Shown here piece by piece: positions 1 through 8,726 of a stretch of 64,000 nt of DNA (its first letter is position 1; every line of letters starts with the position of its first letter). The stretch spans positions 1-64,000 of the forward strand of contig NZ_JABRPL010000004.1 in the NCBI RefSeq assembly GCF_013249015.1, in the 5' to 3' direction. The notes under the pieces are model-generated. The model was not told the origin of the DNA. It worked only from the letters and a program-made list of their open reading frames with translations, and searched no databases. A program made the position numbers and the translations under genes. This DNA comes from Rathayibacter agropyri. Its GTDB lineage: Bacteria > Actinomycetota > Actinomycetes > Actinomycetales > Microbacteriaceae.

Positions 1-107
1 GCGAGATACTCAAAAAACTACAGCCCGTGGAATAGATTCAAACCGAGGACGTGGTCCGGAATCCCTGGGTCACCCCAGCGGCGGAGAGCGCTCCCACGCG
101 AGAATCG

Positions 108-140
108 CCTGCACATCGCACAGGCTCCTGCACATCGCAC
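108..140. repeat. 14-bp direct repeat in the leading intergenic region
   Basis: CCTGCACATCGCAC occurs at 108-121 and again at 127-140, 19 bases apart. It lies downstream of the kinase gene, in the 166 bases before the first complete gene. No gene is seen in 1-166 and the role of the repeat is unknown. Confidence 0.5.
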
Positions 141-166
141 GGGGCCGAGCACTGCACGGCCTAGGC

Positions 167-1138
167 TCAGCGGCCGGTGAGCACCCCGAGCATCCACGAG
201 AGCGCCGCGATCGCAGCCACTCCGACCACGCTCGACCCGATGATCACCGAGCGCCGCACCCGAGCCGAGCGCGTGTCCTCCATCGTGGCTGGCTCCGCGG
301 CCATCCCCCCGCGCAGTTGATGCGCGACTTGCTCGGCGGTCGGCCGGTTGGAGGGGTCCCTCGCCGTCATCGCGCTCAGCAGTGAGCGCCACGCAGCGGG
401 CACGGTCTCCGGGACCGCGGGGCTGCGATGCAGTCGGGCGATCGCCGCCTCCAGGACGGTGCCGGAGTACTCGCGATGCCCGGTCAGCGCCTCGAGGAGT
501 ACCAGCCCGAGCGAGAAGACATCGCTCGCTCCGTTAACCGGTTCCCCGGCGACTTGCTCCGGGCTGACGAAGCTCGCTGTGCCGATCACGATGCCGTCAC
601 CGGTGAGGCGGGAGCCGTCCATCGAGTGCGCGACACCGAAGTCGGCGAGCTTGGCTGTGTGGTCGTAGCCGCTGGAGGCGACGTCGCTGATCAAGATATT
701 CGCGGGCTTCACGTCACGGTGCACCACGCCACGCTCGTGCAGATAGGCGAGCGCCTCCGCCAGCTGCGTGCCGATCGCGGCGACCTCGTCGGCGGGCAGC
801 GGACCGGACTCGAGCCGCGCCTCCAGCGTCGGGTCGGCGACGAGCTCCATCACGACGTACCGGCGCACCTCGCCGCCGAAGTTGTGCAGTCCAGCATCGA
901 ACAGGTTGACGATGCCGGGGTGAGCGAAGGAGCTCAGCATCCTGACCTCGCGCTCCTGTCGGGCGACGTCCTCGGGGTGTGATGCTTCAGCGCGGAACAC
1001 CTTCACGGCGACGTCGCGCTGCACCGATTCGTCGCGGGCCCGGTACACCGAGCCCATCCCGCCCGAGCCGATCCGCTCAATCAGGTAGTAGCGACCGGCG
1101 ACCTTCTGCTTCGCAGCACTGGCGGCGAGGACACTCAC
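167..1138 (-). CDS. Membrane-anchored Ser/Thr protein kinase, PknB-like catalytic domain
   Basis: This is a 323-residue eukaryotic-type (Hanks) kinase that phosphorylates Ser/Thr on target proteins. Visible motifs are the glycine loop GSGGMG (24-29), the ATP-anchoring Lys in VAVKVF (K46), HRDVKPAN (140-147), DFG (166-168) and SPE (192-194). One hydrophobic segment (about 298-320) ends the protein, so the kinase domain is cytoplasmic and there is no extracellular PASTA or other sensor domain. The GTG start at 1138 is chosen because the upstream GGAAGG is well placed and the fold begins at once; the frame stays open for 59 more codons upstream without kinase-like sequence. The substrate is unknown. 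Confidence 0.9.
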   Translation of the reverse strand: MSVLAASAAKQKVAGRYYLIERIGSGGMGSVYRARDESVQRDVAVKVFRAEASHPEDVARQEREVRMLSSFAHPGIVNLFDAGLHNFGGEVRRYVVMELVADPTLEARLESGPLPADEVAAIGTQLAEALAYLHERGVVHRDVKPANILISDVASSGYDHTAKLADFGVAHSMDGSRLTGDGIVIGTASFVSPEQVAGEPVNGASDVFSLGLVLLEALTGHREYSGTVLEAAIARLHRSPAVPETVPAAWRSLLSAMTARDPSNRPTAEQVAHQLRGGMAAEPATMEDTRSARVRRSVIIGSSVVGVAAIAALSWMLGVLTGR

Positions 1139-1351
1139 GATGATCCCGCCTTCCGCTCGAAGGGTGCGCTCTGGAGCGCACTCGGTGGGCGCCTGTGACG
1201 ACCGTACCGCGGGGCGGTGCCGAGCGGACCGGCGAAACTGGGGATTGACACCCCGTGTCGCAAGCGGGGGACGAACGGTGCTCCGGCCGGTCGCCTGGTC
1301 CGTTCGCCGCACCACGGCCGTTGGGGTCCTTTTTCCCGGAGTCTCGGCGCG

Positions 1352-1975
1352 TCAGTTCAGGCGGCCGAGCATCCCCTCGAAGGAGTCGTCGAGCGCCCAC
1401 GGATCGGCCGCCCCGCCCGAGCGCGACGAGCGCGCCGCCTCGACGGCCAGCGCGCGTCCGGCCCGCTCGATGCGGGAGGGCAGTGCCCGCCCGTCCTCGG
1501 TCGTTCCGCCCCAGTCGTCGGTGGCGGCGAAGACGGAGGTGGAGAGCGGAGCCGCGTGCAGGTAGCTGAACAGCGGGCGCATTGCATAGTCGATGGCGAG
1601 CGAGTGCCGGGGCGACCCTCCGGTCGCCGCGAGCAGCACGGGCAGGCCGCGCAGTGCCTCCGTATCGAGCACGTCGACAAACGACTTGAACAGGCCGCTG
1701 TAGCTGGTGGTGAAGATCGGTGTCACGGCGATCAGCCCGTCGGCTCCGGTGACCGCGTCGAGCGCGGTCTGCAGAGCGGGGCTCGCGAAGCCGGTCAGGA
1801 GGTTGTTCGTCACGTCGTGCGCGAGGTCGCGTAGCTCGACGACGCTCCGCTCGATGGCGAAACCCTGCTCGGAGAGGGCGGCTTGGGTGGCGTCGGCGAG
1901 GCGGTCGGCGAGGAGCCGGGTCGAGGATGGCTGGCTGAGACCTGCCGAGAGGACGGTGATTCTGCGGGTATCCAT
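1352..1975 (-). CDS. NAD(P)H-dependent FMN reductase, CE1759-like flavodoxin-fold protein
   Basis: This 207-residue flavodoxin-like protein of the NADPH-dependent FMN reductase family probably supplies reduced FMN to the monooxygenase encoded just upstream. The N-terminal beta strand followed by a Ser-rich phosphate loop (ITVLSAGLSQPSST) and the central TPIFTTSYSGLFKSFVD segment, which in this family contacts flavin, are both present. The start at 1975 has AGGAG about 8 bases upstream. It begins 15 bases after the stop of the luciferase-like gene, so the two are almost certainly one transcript; the same pairing is known from corynebacteria (CE1758/CE1759). Confidence 0.85.
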   Translation of the reverse strand: MDTRRITVLSAGLSQPSSTRLLADRLADATQAALSEQGFAIERSVVELRDLAHDVTNNLLTGFASPALQTALDAVTGADGLIAVTPIFTTSYSGLFKSFVDVLDTEALRGLPVLLAATGGSPRHSLAIDYAMRPLFSYLHAAPLSTSVFAATDDWGGTTEDGRALPSRIERAGRALAVEAARSSRSGGAADPWALDDSFEGMLGRLN

Positions 1976-1990
1976 GCTGGAGTCTCCTGA

Positions 1991-3136
1991 CTAGGCAGTG
2001 ATCGGCTCAGCGGCGCTGTGCTTAACGGCGCTGTGCTCGGAGGTGCGGAGCGCGTCGGCGGGCTGCGCGTCGCGCGTCGCCACGAGCGAGGCGTGAGTGG
2101 GAGCGTCCGGCACGTGCGCGGGACGGCCCTCCGCGAAGCCGGAACGCAGAGCGGGCAGGATCTCGCCCAGCATGTCCATTTGCTCCAGCACGGTCTTCAG
2201 CGGGAGTCCCGCGTGGTCCATGAGGAACAGTTGGCGCTGGTAGTCGCCGACGTACTCGCGGAAGCCGAGGGTCCGGTCGATGATCTGCTGCGGGGAGCCA
2301 ACGGTGAGCGGAGTTTGCTCGGTGAAGTCCTCGAGGGACGGGCCGTGGCCGTAGACCGGCGCGTTGTCGAAGTAGGGGCGGAACTGCGCGAGGGCGTCCT
2401 GCGAGTTGCGGGCCATGAAGATCTGGCCACCGAGGCCCAGGATCGCCTGGTCGGCGGTGCCGTGGCCGTAGTGCTCGAAGCGCTGGCGGTAGAGCTGCAC
2501 CATCTTCTGCGTGTGCGAGGCGGGCCAGAAGATGTGGTTCGCGAAGAATCCGTCGCCGTAGTAGGCGGCCTGCTCGGCGATCTGTGGGGAGCGGATCGAG
2601 CCGTGCCACACGAAGGGCGCGACACCATCGAGCGGGCGGGGAGTCGACTGGAAGCCCTGGAGAGGCGTGCGGAACTGGCCCTCCCAGTCGACGTACTCCT
2701 CCGTCCAGAGGCGGTGCAGCAGGTCGTAGTTCTCGATCGTTAGCTCGATGCCGCGGCGGATGTCCTTGCCGAACCACGGATAGACGGGGCCGGTGTTGCC
2801 GCGGCCGAACACGAGATCCACGCGACCGTCGGCGAGGTGCTGGAGCATCGCGAAGTCTTCGGCGATCTTCACCGGGTCGTTGGTCGTGATGAGCGTGGTC
2901 GCGGTCGAGAGCAGGAGGCGTTCCGTCTGCGCGGCGATGAACGCCAGCGTGGTCGTCGGCGAGGAGGACCAAAACGGCGGGTTGTGGTGCTCGCCGAGGG
3001 CGAAGACGTCGAGACCGATCTCTTCCGCCTTCTTGGCCAGCGTGACGGACGCTGCGATCTTCTCGGACTCGCTCGGGGTCCGTCCGGTCGTGGGGTCGGT
3101 CGTGATGTCGCTGACCGTGAAGATGCCGAACTGCAT
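1991..3136 (-). CDS. Luciferase-like (LLM class) flavin-dependent oxidoreductase, CE1758-like
   Basis: This 381-residue LLM-family TIM-barrel monooxygenase would use FMNH2 and O2; the substrate cannot be read from sequence. The N terminus MQFGIFTVSDI, the GLDVFALGEHH segment (family active-site His region) and VFGRGNTGPVYPWFG are typical of the family. The last 40 residues are a low-complexity tail beyond the barrel. It is first in a two-gene unit with the FMN reductase, and a CATGC/GCATG inverted repeat at 3183-3196 lies just upstream, so regulation by a dimeric repressor is plausible. Confidence 0.88.
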   Translation of the reverse strand: MQFGIFTVSDITTDPTTGRTPSESEKIAASVTLAKKAEEIGLDVFALGEHHNPPFWSSSPTTTLAFIAAQTERLLLSTATTLITTNDPVKIAEDFAMLQHLADGRVDLVFGRGNTGPVYPWFGKDIRRGIELTIENYDLLHRLWTEEYVDWEGQFRTPLQGFQSTPRPLDGVAPFVWHGSIRSPQIAEQAAYYGDGFFANHIFWPASHTQKMVQLYRQRFEHYGHGTADQAILGLGGQIFMARNSQDALAQFRPYFDNAPVYGHGPSLEDFTEQTPLTVGSPQQIIDRTLGFREYVGDYQRQLFLMDHAGLPLKTVLEQMDMLGEILPALRSGFAEGRPAHVPDAPTHASLVATRDAQPADALRTSEHSAVKHSAAEPITA

Positions 3137-3182
3137 GAGGTGCTCCCTCTTTCTCCGTGACCCCGCCCGGCGGAGCCTAATT

Positions 3183-3196
3183 CATGCGTTTGCATG
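3183..3196. promoter_or_regulatory. Candidate operator of the flavin monooxygenase operon
   Basis: CATGC-GTTT-GCATG is a perfect 5-bp inverted repeat with a 4-base centre, 47 bases upstream of the monooxygenase start. Size and spacing suit a MarR- or TetR-type dimer. The binding protein is unknown. Confidence 0.35.
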
Positions 3197-3283
3197 TACA
3201 TCACCATTCAACCAGACGACCCTGGATCTATTCCCGCGCGGCGTCGTTACCGTCCGCTCTCGCATCGGCTCTGCATTAAATGG

Positions 3284-3348
3284 AAGCTCAAGCTTGCAGA
3301 TCGCGACGGAATGCTAGCTTGAGCTATCACCTGCTAGCACCTGCTAGC
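3284..3348. promoter_or_regulatory. Repeat-rich operator/promoter region of hipBA
   Basis: The region holds AAGCTCAAGCTT (3284-3295), the near inverse TAGCTTGAGCTA (3315-3326), and the palindrome GCTAGC three times (3313, 3333, 3343), the last two within a 10-bp tandem repeat CTGCTAGCAC. HipB-type antitoxins repress their own operon at multiple palindromes, so this is the likely autoregulatory site. Confidence 0.5.
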
Positions 3349-3369
3349 ACTTGTCGTCAGGAGGTCGTC

Positions 3370-3669
3370 ATGGTGGCACGTCGTTCGCCGCAACGAGCGC
3401 ACCTGCTGTCGGAGTTCGGTGCGAATCTCGCGCGCTGGCGCGCCGTCAACGGAATGAGCGCGACAGTGCTGGCCGAACGGGCGGGAGTGACCAGGGAAAC
3501 ACTGCGACGCCTTGAGGCGGGGGACGGCTCCGCGCGGATCGAATCGGTGTTCGCGGTCCTCGCAGCCCTGGGCATCGCGGACACCGTCGTCGCAGCGTCC
3601 GATCCTTACAGGAGCGAGACGGCGCGAGTGCGCATCGACGCGGTTCTCGGCGCCGGCGGATCGCTGTGA
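3370..3669 (+). CDS. hipB: HipB-like XRE-family antitoxin and repressor
   Basis: This 99-residue protein has a helix-turn-helix over about residues 17-70 (LARWRAVNGMSATVLAERAG, then VTRETLRRLEAG). It is expected to bind operator DNA as a dimer and to neutralise the HipA kinase. The ATG at 3370 is preferred over the longer open frame because AGGAGG lies directly upstream and the preceding DNA is the operator region. Its TGA overlaps the GTG of hipA by four bases, giving coupled translation as usual for hipBA. Confidence 0.88.
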   Translation: MVARRSPQRAHLLSEFGANLARWRAVNGMSATVLAERAGVTRETLRRLEAGDGSARIESVFAVLAALGIADTVVAASDPYRSETARVRIDAVLGAGGSL

Positions 3670-4940
3670 GGGCGCTGCCTGTTGACGTTCATCTCGACGA
3701 CGAGAGGCTCGGGCTCGTGCGGGTGGGCGCCCTCCACCCATCGTTCGCGGGGCACCGGAACCTCGCCTCCTCGTCGTTCCAGTACGACGAGGGTTACCTC
3801 GCAACTCGGGGGGCCTACGCCATCTCGCCCGACCTCCCCTTGGTGACCGGGCGGGTCTGGATGCCGGAGAGCCATGCGCTCCCCGGCGCCTTCGACGATG
3901 CCTCTCCCGATGAATGGGGCCAGCGGCTTATCGAGGCGAACCACGCCGACCGTCGCAAGCGCGACCCGTCGACTCCTGCTTTCCGTGGTGCCTGGGATCA
4001 CTTGCTCGGCGTGTCCGACGCCTCCAGGCTCGGCGCCCTCCGCCTCCGCTCGACCGAGACGGGTCAGTGGCTCTCGAGCGAGAGCGGAGTCGCGAACGTC
4101 CACGAGATCGATCGCATCGTGCAGGTCGCCGCGCGATACGAGGCCGACGACGCGTCGGAGGATGACGTCGCCTACCTCTCCGACATCGCGACATCCCCCG
4201 GGGGTGCGCGGCCGAAGGCGAACGTGCGGCGGCCAGACGGACGCCTCGCCCTGGCGAAGCTTCCGCACTCGAAGGACGGAGACCTCGATCTCGAGCGTTG
4301 GGAGGCCCTCGCCCTCATGCTTGCGGCGCGGGTGGGTCTCGCCACGCCTGAGTGGACGCTTCACCGCGCCTCCGAAAAGAAGAGCGTCCTGATCCTGGAC
4401 AGGTTCGATCGTGCACCGAACGGAGGTCGGCGGGCCTATCTCTCGGCGGCGTCGGCCCTCGGCATCGGAGCGAACGACCTCTCGCGGTACACCTACGAGC
4501 AGTTCTCCGACGTCGTGAACGACCTCAGCGCCGATCCTCGAGCGGACCTGCGCGAGATGTTCTGCCGCATCGCCCTGACCGTTCTGATCAATAACGTCGA
4601 TGATCACTGGCGCAACCACGGCTTCCTCCGCGCCCCTGGCGGCTGGCGGCTGGCCCCGGTCTTCGACATCAATCCGAGCACGAGTACCGGGGTCACCGCA
4701 TCGAGACCCATCAGCGACCGCGACGACCCCCGCGCTCGAGAGCTCTCGAACCTTCTGGACATCGCCGACGCCTTCTCACTGCGGCGCGAGGAGGGCGCTT
4801 GGATCATCCGTTCCGTTGCCCGGCAGGTCCAGACCTGGCCTGACATCGCCAACGAACTCGAGATCCCCGAACGTCAGCGCCGCCGTCTAGCTCGGGCCTT
4901 CGACGTGGACAGGATCGACGGCGCGCTCGCCCTCGCGTGA
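3666..4940 (+). CDS. hipA: HipA-like serine/threonine kinase toxin
   Basis: This 424-residue HipA-family protein belongs to the type II toxin-antitoxin class; E. coli HipA phosphorylates glutamyl-tRNA synthetase and induces dormancy. Visible elements are the N-terminal HipA subdomain, the Gly-rich ATP loop SPGGARPK (177-184), LDRFDR (244-249), the catalytic segment NNVDDHWRN (309-317, catalytic Asp D312) and the metal site APVFDINPS (D334). The usual Lys of the NxDxHxKN motif is Arg here (R316), a conservative change. It is translationally coupled to hipB. All core motifs are intact, so the toxin is probably active. Confidence 0.92.
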   Translation: MRALPVDVHLDDERLGLVRVGALHPSFAGHRNLASSSFQYDEGYLATRGAYAISPDLPLVTGRVWMPESHALPGAFDDASPDEWGQRLIEANHADRRKRDPSTPAFRGAWDHLLGVSDASRLGALRLRSTETGQWLSSESGVANVHEIDRIVQVAARYEADDASEDDVAYLSDIATSPGGARPKANVRRPDGRLALAKLPHSKDGDLDLERWEALALMLAARVGLATPEWTLHRASEKKSVLILDRFDRAPNGGRRAYLSAASALGIGANDLSRYTYEQFSDVVNDLSADPRADLREMFCRIALTVLINNVDDHWRNHGFLRAPGGWRLAPVFDINPSTSTGVTASRPISDRDDPRARELSNLLDIADAFSLRREEGAWIIRSVARQVQTWPDIANELEIPERQRRRLARAFDVDRIDGALALA

Positions 4941-4993
4941 GCACCAGAGTGAGACGCTCGGCCCCCGAAACATCCCCGCAATACGGCCCGCAC

Positions 4994-4999
4994 TAGAGT
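4994..4999 (+). promoter_or_regulatory. Leaderless-type -10 element of the ATP-grasp operon
   Basis: TAGAGT ends 6 bases before the ATG at 5006, so transcription would begin at or next to the start codon. Confidence 0.5.
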
Positions 5000-5005
5000 C
5001 GTGCC

Positions 5006-6667
5006 ATGGGTGACCTTTTCGACGGATACGGGTCCCAGAAGGTCGCGCGGCCCGTCTCGGGTGCCACCCCCTGGGATGAGATGTTCGCCGACGTGGCGTC
5101 CGCAAGCGGACCCGATGGGGTCCGTGCCGCCTACCGTGACATCTACTCCTCGCTGGCTCGGATGACCCAGGAGGAGTTGCGGGGCCGCACCGACGCGCTC
5201 GCCTCCTCCTACCTCGCCCAGGGCGTTACCTTCGACTTCGCCGGGGAGGAGCGGCCGTTCCCTCTCGACGCCGTGCCCCGGGTCATCGAGCGCGCCGAGT
5301 GGAACAAGGTACAGAGCGGCATCACACAGCGAGTCCGCGCGCTCGAGGCCTTCCTCGCGGACGTCTACGGCCCGCAGAACGCGGTCGCCGACGGAGTCAT
5401 CCCGGCGGGCCTGATCTCGAGCTCCAGCCACTTCCACCGCCAGGCCGCGGGCATCGTCCCCGCCAATGGGGTGCGCATCCAGGTGTCCGGCATCGACCTG
5501 ATCCGCGACGAGGTCGGTGCCTGGCGGGTCCTCGAGGACAACGTGCGCGTGCCCTCCGGCGTCTCCTACGTCATTTCGAACAGGCGCGTCATGGCGCAGA
5601 CCCTGCCCGAGCTGTTTGTCTCGATGCGCGTGCGCCCGGTGGGCGACTACCCAAACAAGCTGCTCCAGGCTCTGCGCGCCTCCGCCCCCGAGGGGGTCGA
5701 TGACCCGACCGTCGTTGTGCTCACTCCCGGCGTCTACAACTCCGCCTACTTCGAGCACACCCTCCTCGCCCGCCTGATGGGCGTCGAGCTGGTCGAGGGC
5801 CGTGATCTGTTCTGTACGGGCGGCAAGGTGTTCATGCGCACCACCTCCGGCCCCACGCGAGTTGACGTGATCTACCGCCGCGTGGACGACGAGTTCCTTG
5901 ATCCGCTCCAGTTCCGCGCCGATTCGATGCTCGGCTCCCCTGGTCTGATGCTCGCCGCCCGCCTGGGCACCGTCACGATCGCGAACGCGATCGGCAACGG
6001 CGTCGCCGATGACAAGCTCGTCTACACCTACCTGCCCGATCTCATCCGCTACTACCTCTCAGAGGAGCCGGTGATCAAGAACGTCGACACCTGGCGGTTG
6101 GAGGATCCGGGCGCGCTCGAGGAGGTACTCGACCGGCTCGATGAGCTCGTGGTGAAGCCGGTCGACGGCTCCGGCGGCAAAGGCCTCGTCGTCGGTCCCG
6201 CCGCGTCGGCGAAGGAACTGGCCGAGCTACGCTCCCGCCTCCAGGCCGACCCGCGCGGCTGGATCGCGCAGCCGGTCGTGCAGCTCTCGACCATCCCCAC
6301 CCTGGTCGACGACGGAATGCGCCCGCGCCACGCCGACCTTCGGCCGTTCGCCGTGAACGACGGCACCGACGTCTGGGTCCTCCCCGGCGGTCTCACCCGC
6401 GTCGCCCTGCCGGAGGGGCAACTGGTCGTGAACTCCTCGCAGGGCGGCGGATCAAAGGACACGTGGGTGGTCGGCCTCGAGGAGCAGCGCACCGCCGAGC
6501 CCGAGATCCGAGACATCCAGGCGCTTGTCGCCGAGCAGGCCTCGGTCACCAGTTCGATCCCGATCGTCTACCCGTTGAACCACACTCCCGACCACTCGCC
6601 GCAGGACGCCCCCACGCACGACCAAGACCAGCAGCAACAGCAGGCGCTCGCGGCGGAGGAGGACTGA
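5006..6667 (+). CDS. Circularly permuted type-2 ATP-grasp protein
   Basis: This 553-residue protein matches the circularly permuted ATP-grasp family (DUF404/DUF407), predicted to form amide or peptide bonds through an acyl-phosphate. Typical segments are ISGIDLIRD-like ATP-grasp sequence around residue 160, VLTPGVYNSAYFEH, the ATP-binding LVVKPVDGSGGKGLVVG (about 388-405) and VNSSQGGGSKDTWV near the C terminus. The last 40 residues are a Gln- and Asp-rich tail. It is the first gene of a tightly coupled three-gene operon with an alpha-E and a transglutaminase-like gene, the set proposed in comparative studies to make or transfer a peptide tag. The product is unknown. Confidence 0.9.
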   Translation: MGDLFDGYGSQKVARPVSGATPWDEMFADVASASGPDGVRAAYRDIYSSLARMTQEELRGRTDALASSYLAQGVTFDFAGEERPFPLDAVPRVIERAEWNKVQSGITQRVRALEAFLADVYGPQNAVADGVIPAGLISSSSHFHRQAAGIVPANGVRIQVSGIDLIRDEVGAWRVLEDNVRVPSGVSYVISNRRVMAQTLPELFVSMRVRPVGDYPNKLLQALRASAPEGVDDPTVVVLTPGVYNSAYFEHTLLARLMGVELVEGRDLFCTGGKVFMRTTSGPTRVDVIYRRVDDEFLDPLQFRADSMLGSPGLMLAARLGTVTIANAIGNGVADDKLVYTYLPDLIRYYLSEEPVIKNVDTWRLEDPGALEEVLDRLDELVVKPVDGSGGKGLVVGPAASAKELAELRSRLQADPRGWIAQPVVQLSTIPTLVDDGMRPRHADLRPFAVNDGTDVWVLPGGLTRVALPEGQLVVNSSQGGGSKDTWVVGLEEQRTAEPEIRDIQALVAEQASVTSSIPIVYPLNHTPDHSPQDAPTHDQDQQQQQALAAEED

Positions 6668-7599
6668 TGCTCTCGAGGATCGCCGAATCACTGTTCTGGA
6701 TCGGCCGCTACATCGAGCGCTCGGACGGCACGGCGCGCATCCTCGACGTCCACCTCCAGCTCCTCCTCGAAGACCCGTGGATCGACGAGGACACCGCCTG
6801 CCGCTCCTTGCTCTCGGTGATGGGCTCGACCCCTCCCGACGGCATGGGCGAGATCACCCGGGCCGACGTGCTGACGATCCTCGCCATCGACCGCACGAAT
6901 CCCGCCTCCATCGCCTACTCGCTTGGCGCGGCCCGCGAGAACGCCCGGCGGGCCCGCGAAATCGTCTCGACCGAGCTCTGGGAGTGCCTCAACACCACTC
7001 GCACGCGGATGCCGCGGCGAGTCTCGGGAGAGCGCGTCTCGGAGTTCTTCAGCTGGGTGCGTGAGCGCTCCGCTCTCGCCGTCGGGATCATCGAGTCGGC
7101 GACCTCCCGCGACGAAGCCTGGCAGTTCTTCACCCTCGGCCGCTCGCTCGAGCGCGCCGACATGACCGCCCGGCTTCTCGCCACCCGGTCACTGACCGAG
7201 GCGAGCGGACCCTCCTGGACGACGATCCTCCGCTCCTGCGGGGCGTATGAGGCGTACCTGCGCACCTACCGCGGAGTGCCGAGCGCACGCAATGCCGCGG
7301 AGTTCCTCCTCCTCGACCGCCTCTTCCCGCGCTCGATCCTCTTCTCGGTCTCGCGAGCGGAGGCGTGCATGCGCGACATCGAGCCGCGCACCGGCCGCGT
7401 GGGCCATTCGGGCGACGCGCAGCGCGTGCTCGGGCAGATCCGCAGTGAGCTCGAATACCGGCCGATCACGGACATCCTCGAGGACCTCCCCCGGCACATG
7501 GACAGCGTGCAGGAGGCGACCTCAGCCGCATCCGAGGCGATCCGCCAGCGGTACTTCCCCACAAACGTCATGCCGAGCTGGATCGGGGAGGCACTGTGA
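6667..7599 (+). CDS. Alpha-E domain protein (DUF403)
   Basis: This 310-residue all-helical alpha-E protein always co-occurs with circularly permuted ATP-grasp proteins and probably acts as their partner or substrate adaptor. The diagnostic N terminus MLSRIAESLFWIGRYIERSD is present, as is the later repeat-like segment GRSLERADMTARLL. The ATG at 6667 shares one base with the stop of the ATP-grasp gene (TGATG), and its own stop overlaps the next GTG. The biochemical activity of the family is not established. Confidence 0.9.
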   Translation: MLSRIAESLFWIGRYIERSDGTARILDVHLQLLLEDPWIDEDTACRSLLSVMGSTPPDGMGEITRADVLTILAIDRTNPASIAYSLGAARENARRAREIVSTELWECLNTTRTRMPRRVSGERVSEFFSWVRERSALAVGIIESATSRDEAWQFFTLGRSLERADMTARLLATRSLTEASGPSWTTILRSCGAYEAYLRTYRGVPSARNAAEFLLLDRLFPRSILFSVSRAEACMRDIEPRTGRVGHSGDAQRVLGQIRSELEYRPITDILEDLPRHMDSVQEATSAASEAIRQRYFPTNVMPSWIGEAL

Positions 7600-8444
7600 G
7601 CAGGCTGCGCATCAGGCACACCACGGGCTTTACCTACGCGGGAGACGTCGTGGCGTCCTACAACGAGGCGCGGATGCTGCCCGCCTCCTCCGACGGCCAG
7701 CTCGTGCTGTTCTCGAACCTCGACATCCGCCCGGTGACCTCGGTGCACGCGTACACCGACTACTGGGGCACCCGTGTCTCGTCGTTCGACGTGCTCGACG
7801 CGCACCGCGAACTCTCGTTGACCGCGACCTCGCTTGTGGAGATCCGGCCCAAGCAGCACCCCGACCATCCCACCGGCTGGGAGCAGCTCACCCGGCAGGT
7901 CGAGACGCTCACCGAGTATGTGGAGCAGTCCAAGCAGACGATCCGTACGGCGCCTCCCGAAGACCTCACGGCCCTTGCCCGCTCGCTCGCCGACGACTCG
8001 GCCGGCCCGTGCGAGGCGGCGCTCGCAATCGCGGAACGCATCGGCCGGGAGATGACCTATCGCCAGGGTGTGACAGGAGTGCACTCGACGGCGACCGAAT
8101 CGTGGACCGCGCGTGAGGGCGTCTGTCAGGACATCACCCACATCGTGCTCGGGGCGCTGCGTGCAGTTGGTATTCCGGCCCGCTACGTCTCGGGCTACCT
8201 GCATCCCCAGCCGCAGGCCGACATCGGCGAGACCGTGGTGGGGGAGTCGCACGCCTGGGTCGAGTGGTTCTGCGGAGGCGCGTGGCGCGGCTACGACCCG
8301 ACCAACCTGATCGACATCGGTGACCGCCACGTCATCGTCGGCCGCGGCCGGGACTACAACGACATCGCGCCACTGCGCGGAGTGTTCGCCGGGCCGCGCT
8401 CGTCGAAGCTTTTCGTTCGGGTAGAGATCACGCGCGAGGCGTGA
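7596..8444 (+). CDS. Transglutaminase-like cysteine protease-fold protein
   Basis: This 282-residue protein has the N-terminal beta domain found before bacterial transglutaminase-like domains (RIRHTTGFTYAGDVV) and then the papain-like core. The catalytic Cys lies in REGVCQDITH, the His in GESHAWVEWFC and the Asp in YDPTN. The family includes peptidases and acyltransferases; in this context it may cleave or transfer the product of the ATP-grasp enzyme. The GTG start overlaps the alpha-E stop (GTGA), so all three genes are translated as one unit. Confidence 0.88.
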   Translation: MSRLRIRHTTGFTYAGDVVASYNEARMLPASSDGQLVLFSNLDIRPVTSVHAYTDYWGTRVSSFDVLDAHRELSLTATSLVEIRPKQHPDHPTGWEQLTRQVETLTEYVEQSKQTIRTAPPEDLTALARSLADDSAGPCEAALAIAERIGREMTYRQGVTGVHSTATESWTAREGVCQDITHIVLGALRAVGIPARYVSGYLHPQPQADIGETVVGESHAWVEWFCGGAWRGYDPTNLIDIGDRHVIVGRGRDYNDIAPLRGVFAGPRSSKLFVRVEITREA

Positions 8445-8726
8445 GGATCGGGCGGGCTGCGTCACTGCTCCTCGTCTCGTGGCGGCTGCGTCGTTCGCGT
8501 CGGACATGGGTGAAGCTGGTCCGCGGCGTCTCCGACCACAGTGTCCGGTACGGCTACGAGGCGTTCTGGGCGCAGCGGACGCGGTTCGGAACCCATACTC
8601 ATCGGACGGAGAGGCCAACCGTTCGTGTTCTACGGACATGCTGAATGCATCACTTGCCAGGGCGAAGGACGTCGGAGATGCTTGTGCCGCCGATGTCTCG
8701 GGTGCGAGTCCTCTTGCCGCCGTCGC
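8445..8726. other. Intergenic region without a recognised gene
   Basis: 282 bases lie between the convergent transglutaminase-like and EamA genes. Several open frames cross it, but none has a ribosome site, a family resemblance or consistent codon bias. No clear hairpin terminator was seen. Confidence 0.4.

Noticed and set aside
1139-1351. N-terminal extension of the kinase gene
   Set aside because: The frame is open for 59 codons, but the sequence is Arg/Pro-rich and unlike the family, and the GTG at 1138 has a good ribosome site.
8445-8726. Cys-rich frame on the + strand between the transglutaminase and EamA genes (around 8541-8831)
   Set aside because: It overlaps the EamA gene end, lacks a ribosome site, and its Cys pattern (CITCQGEGRRRCLC) is not repeated as a true zinc ribbon.
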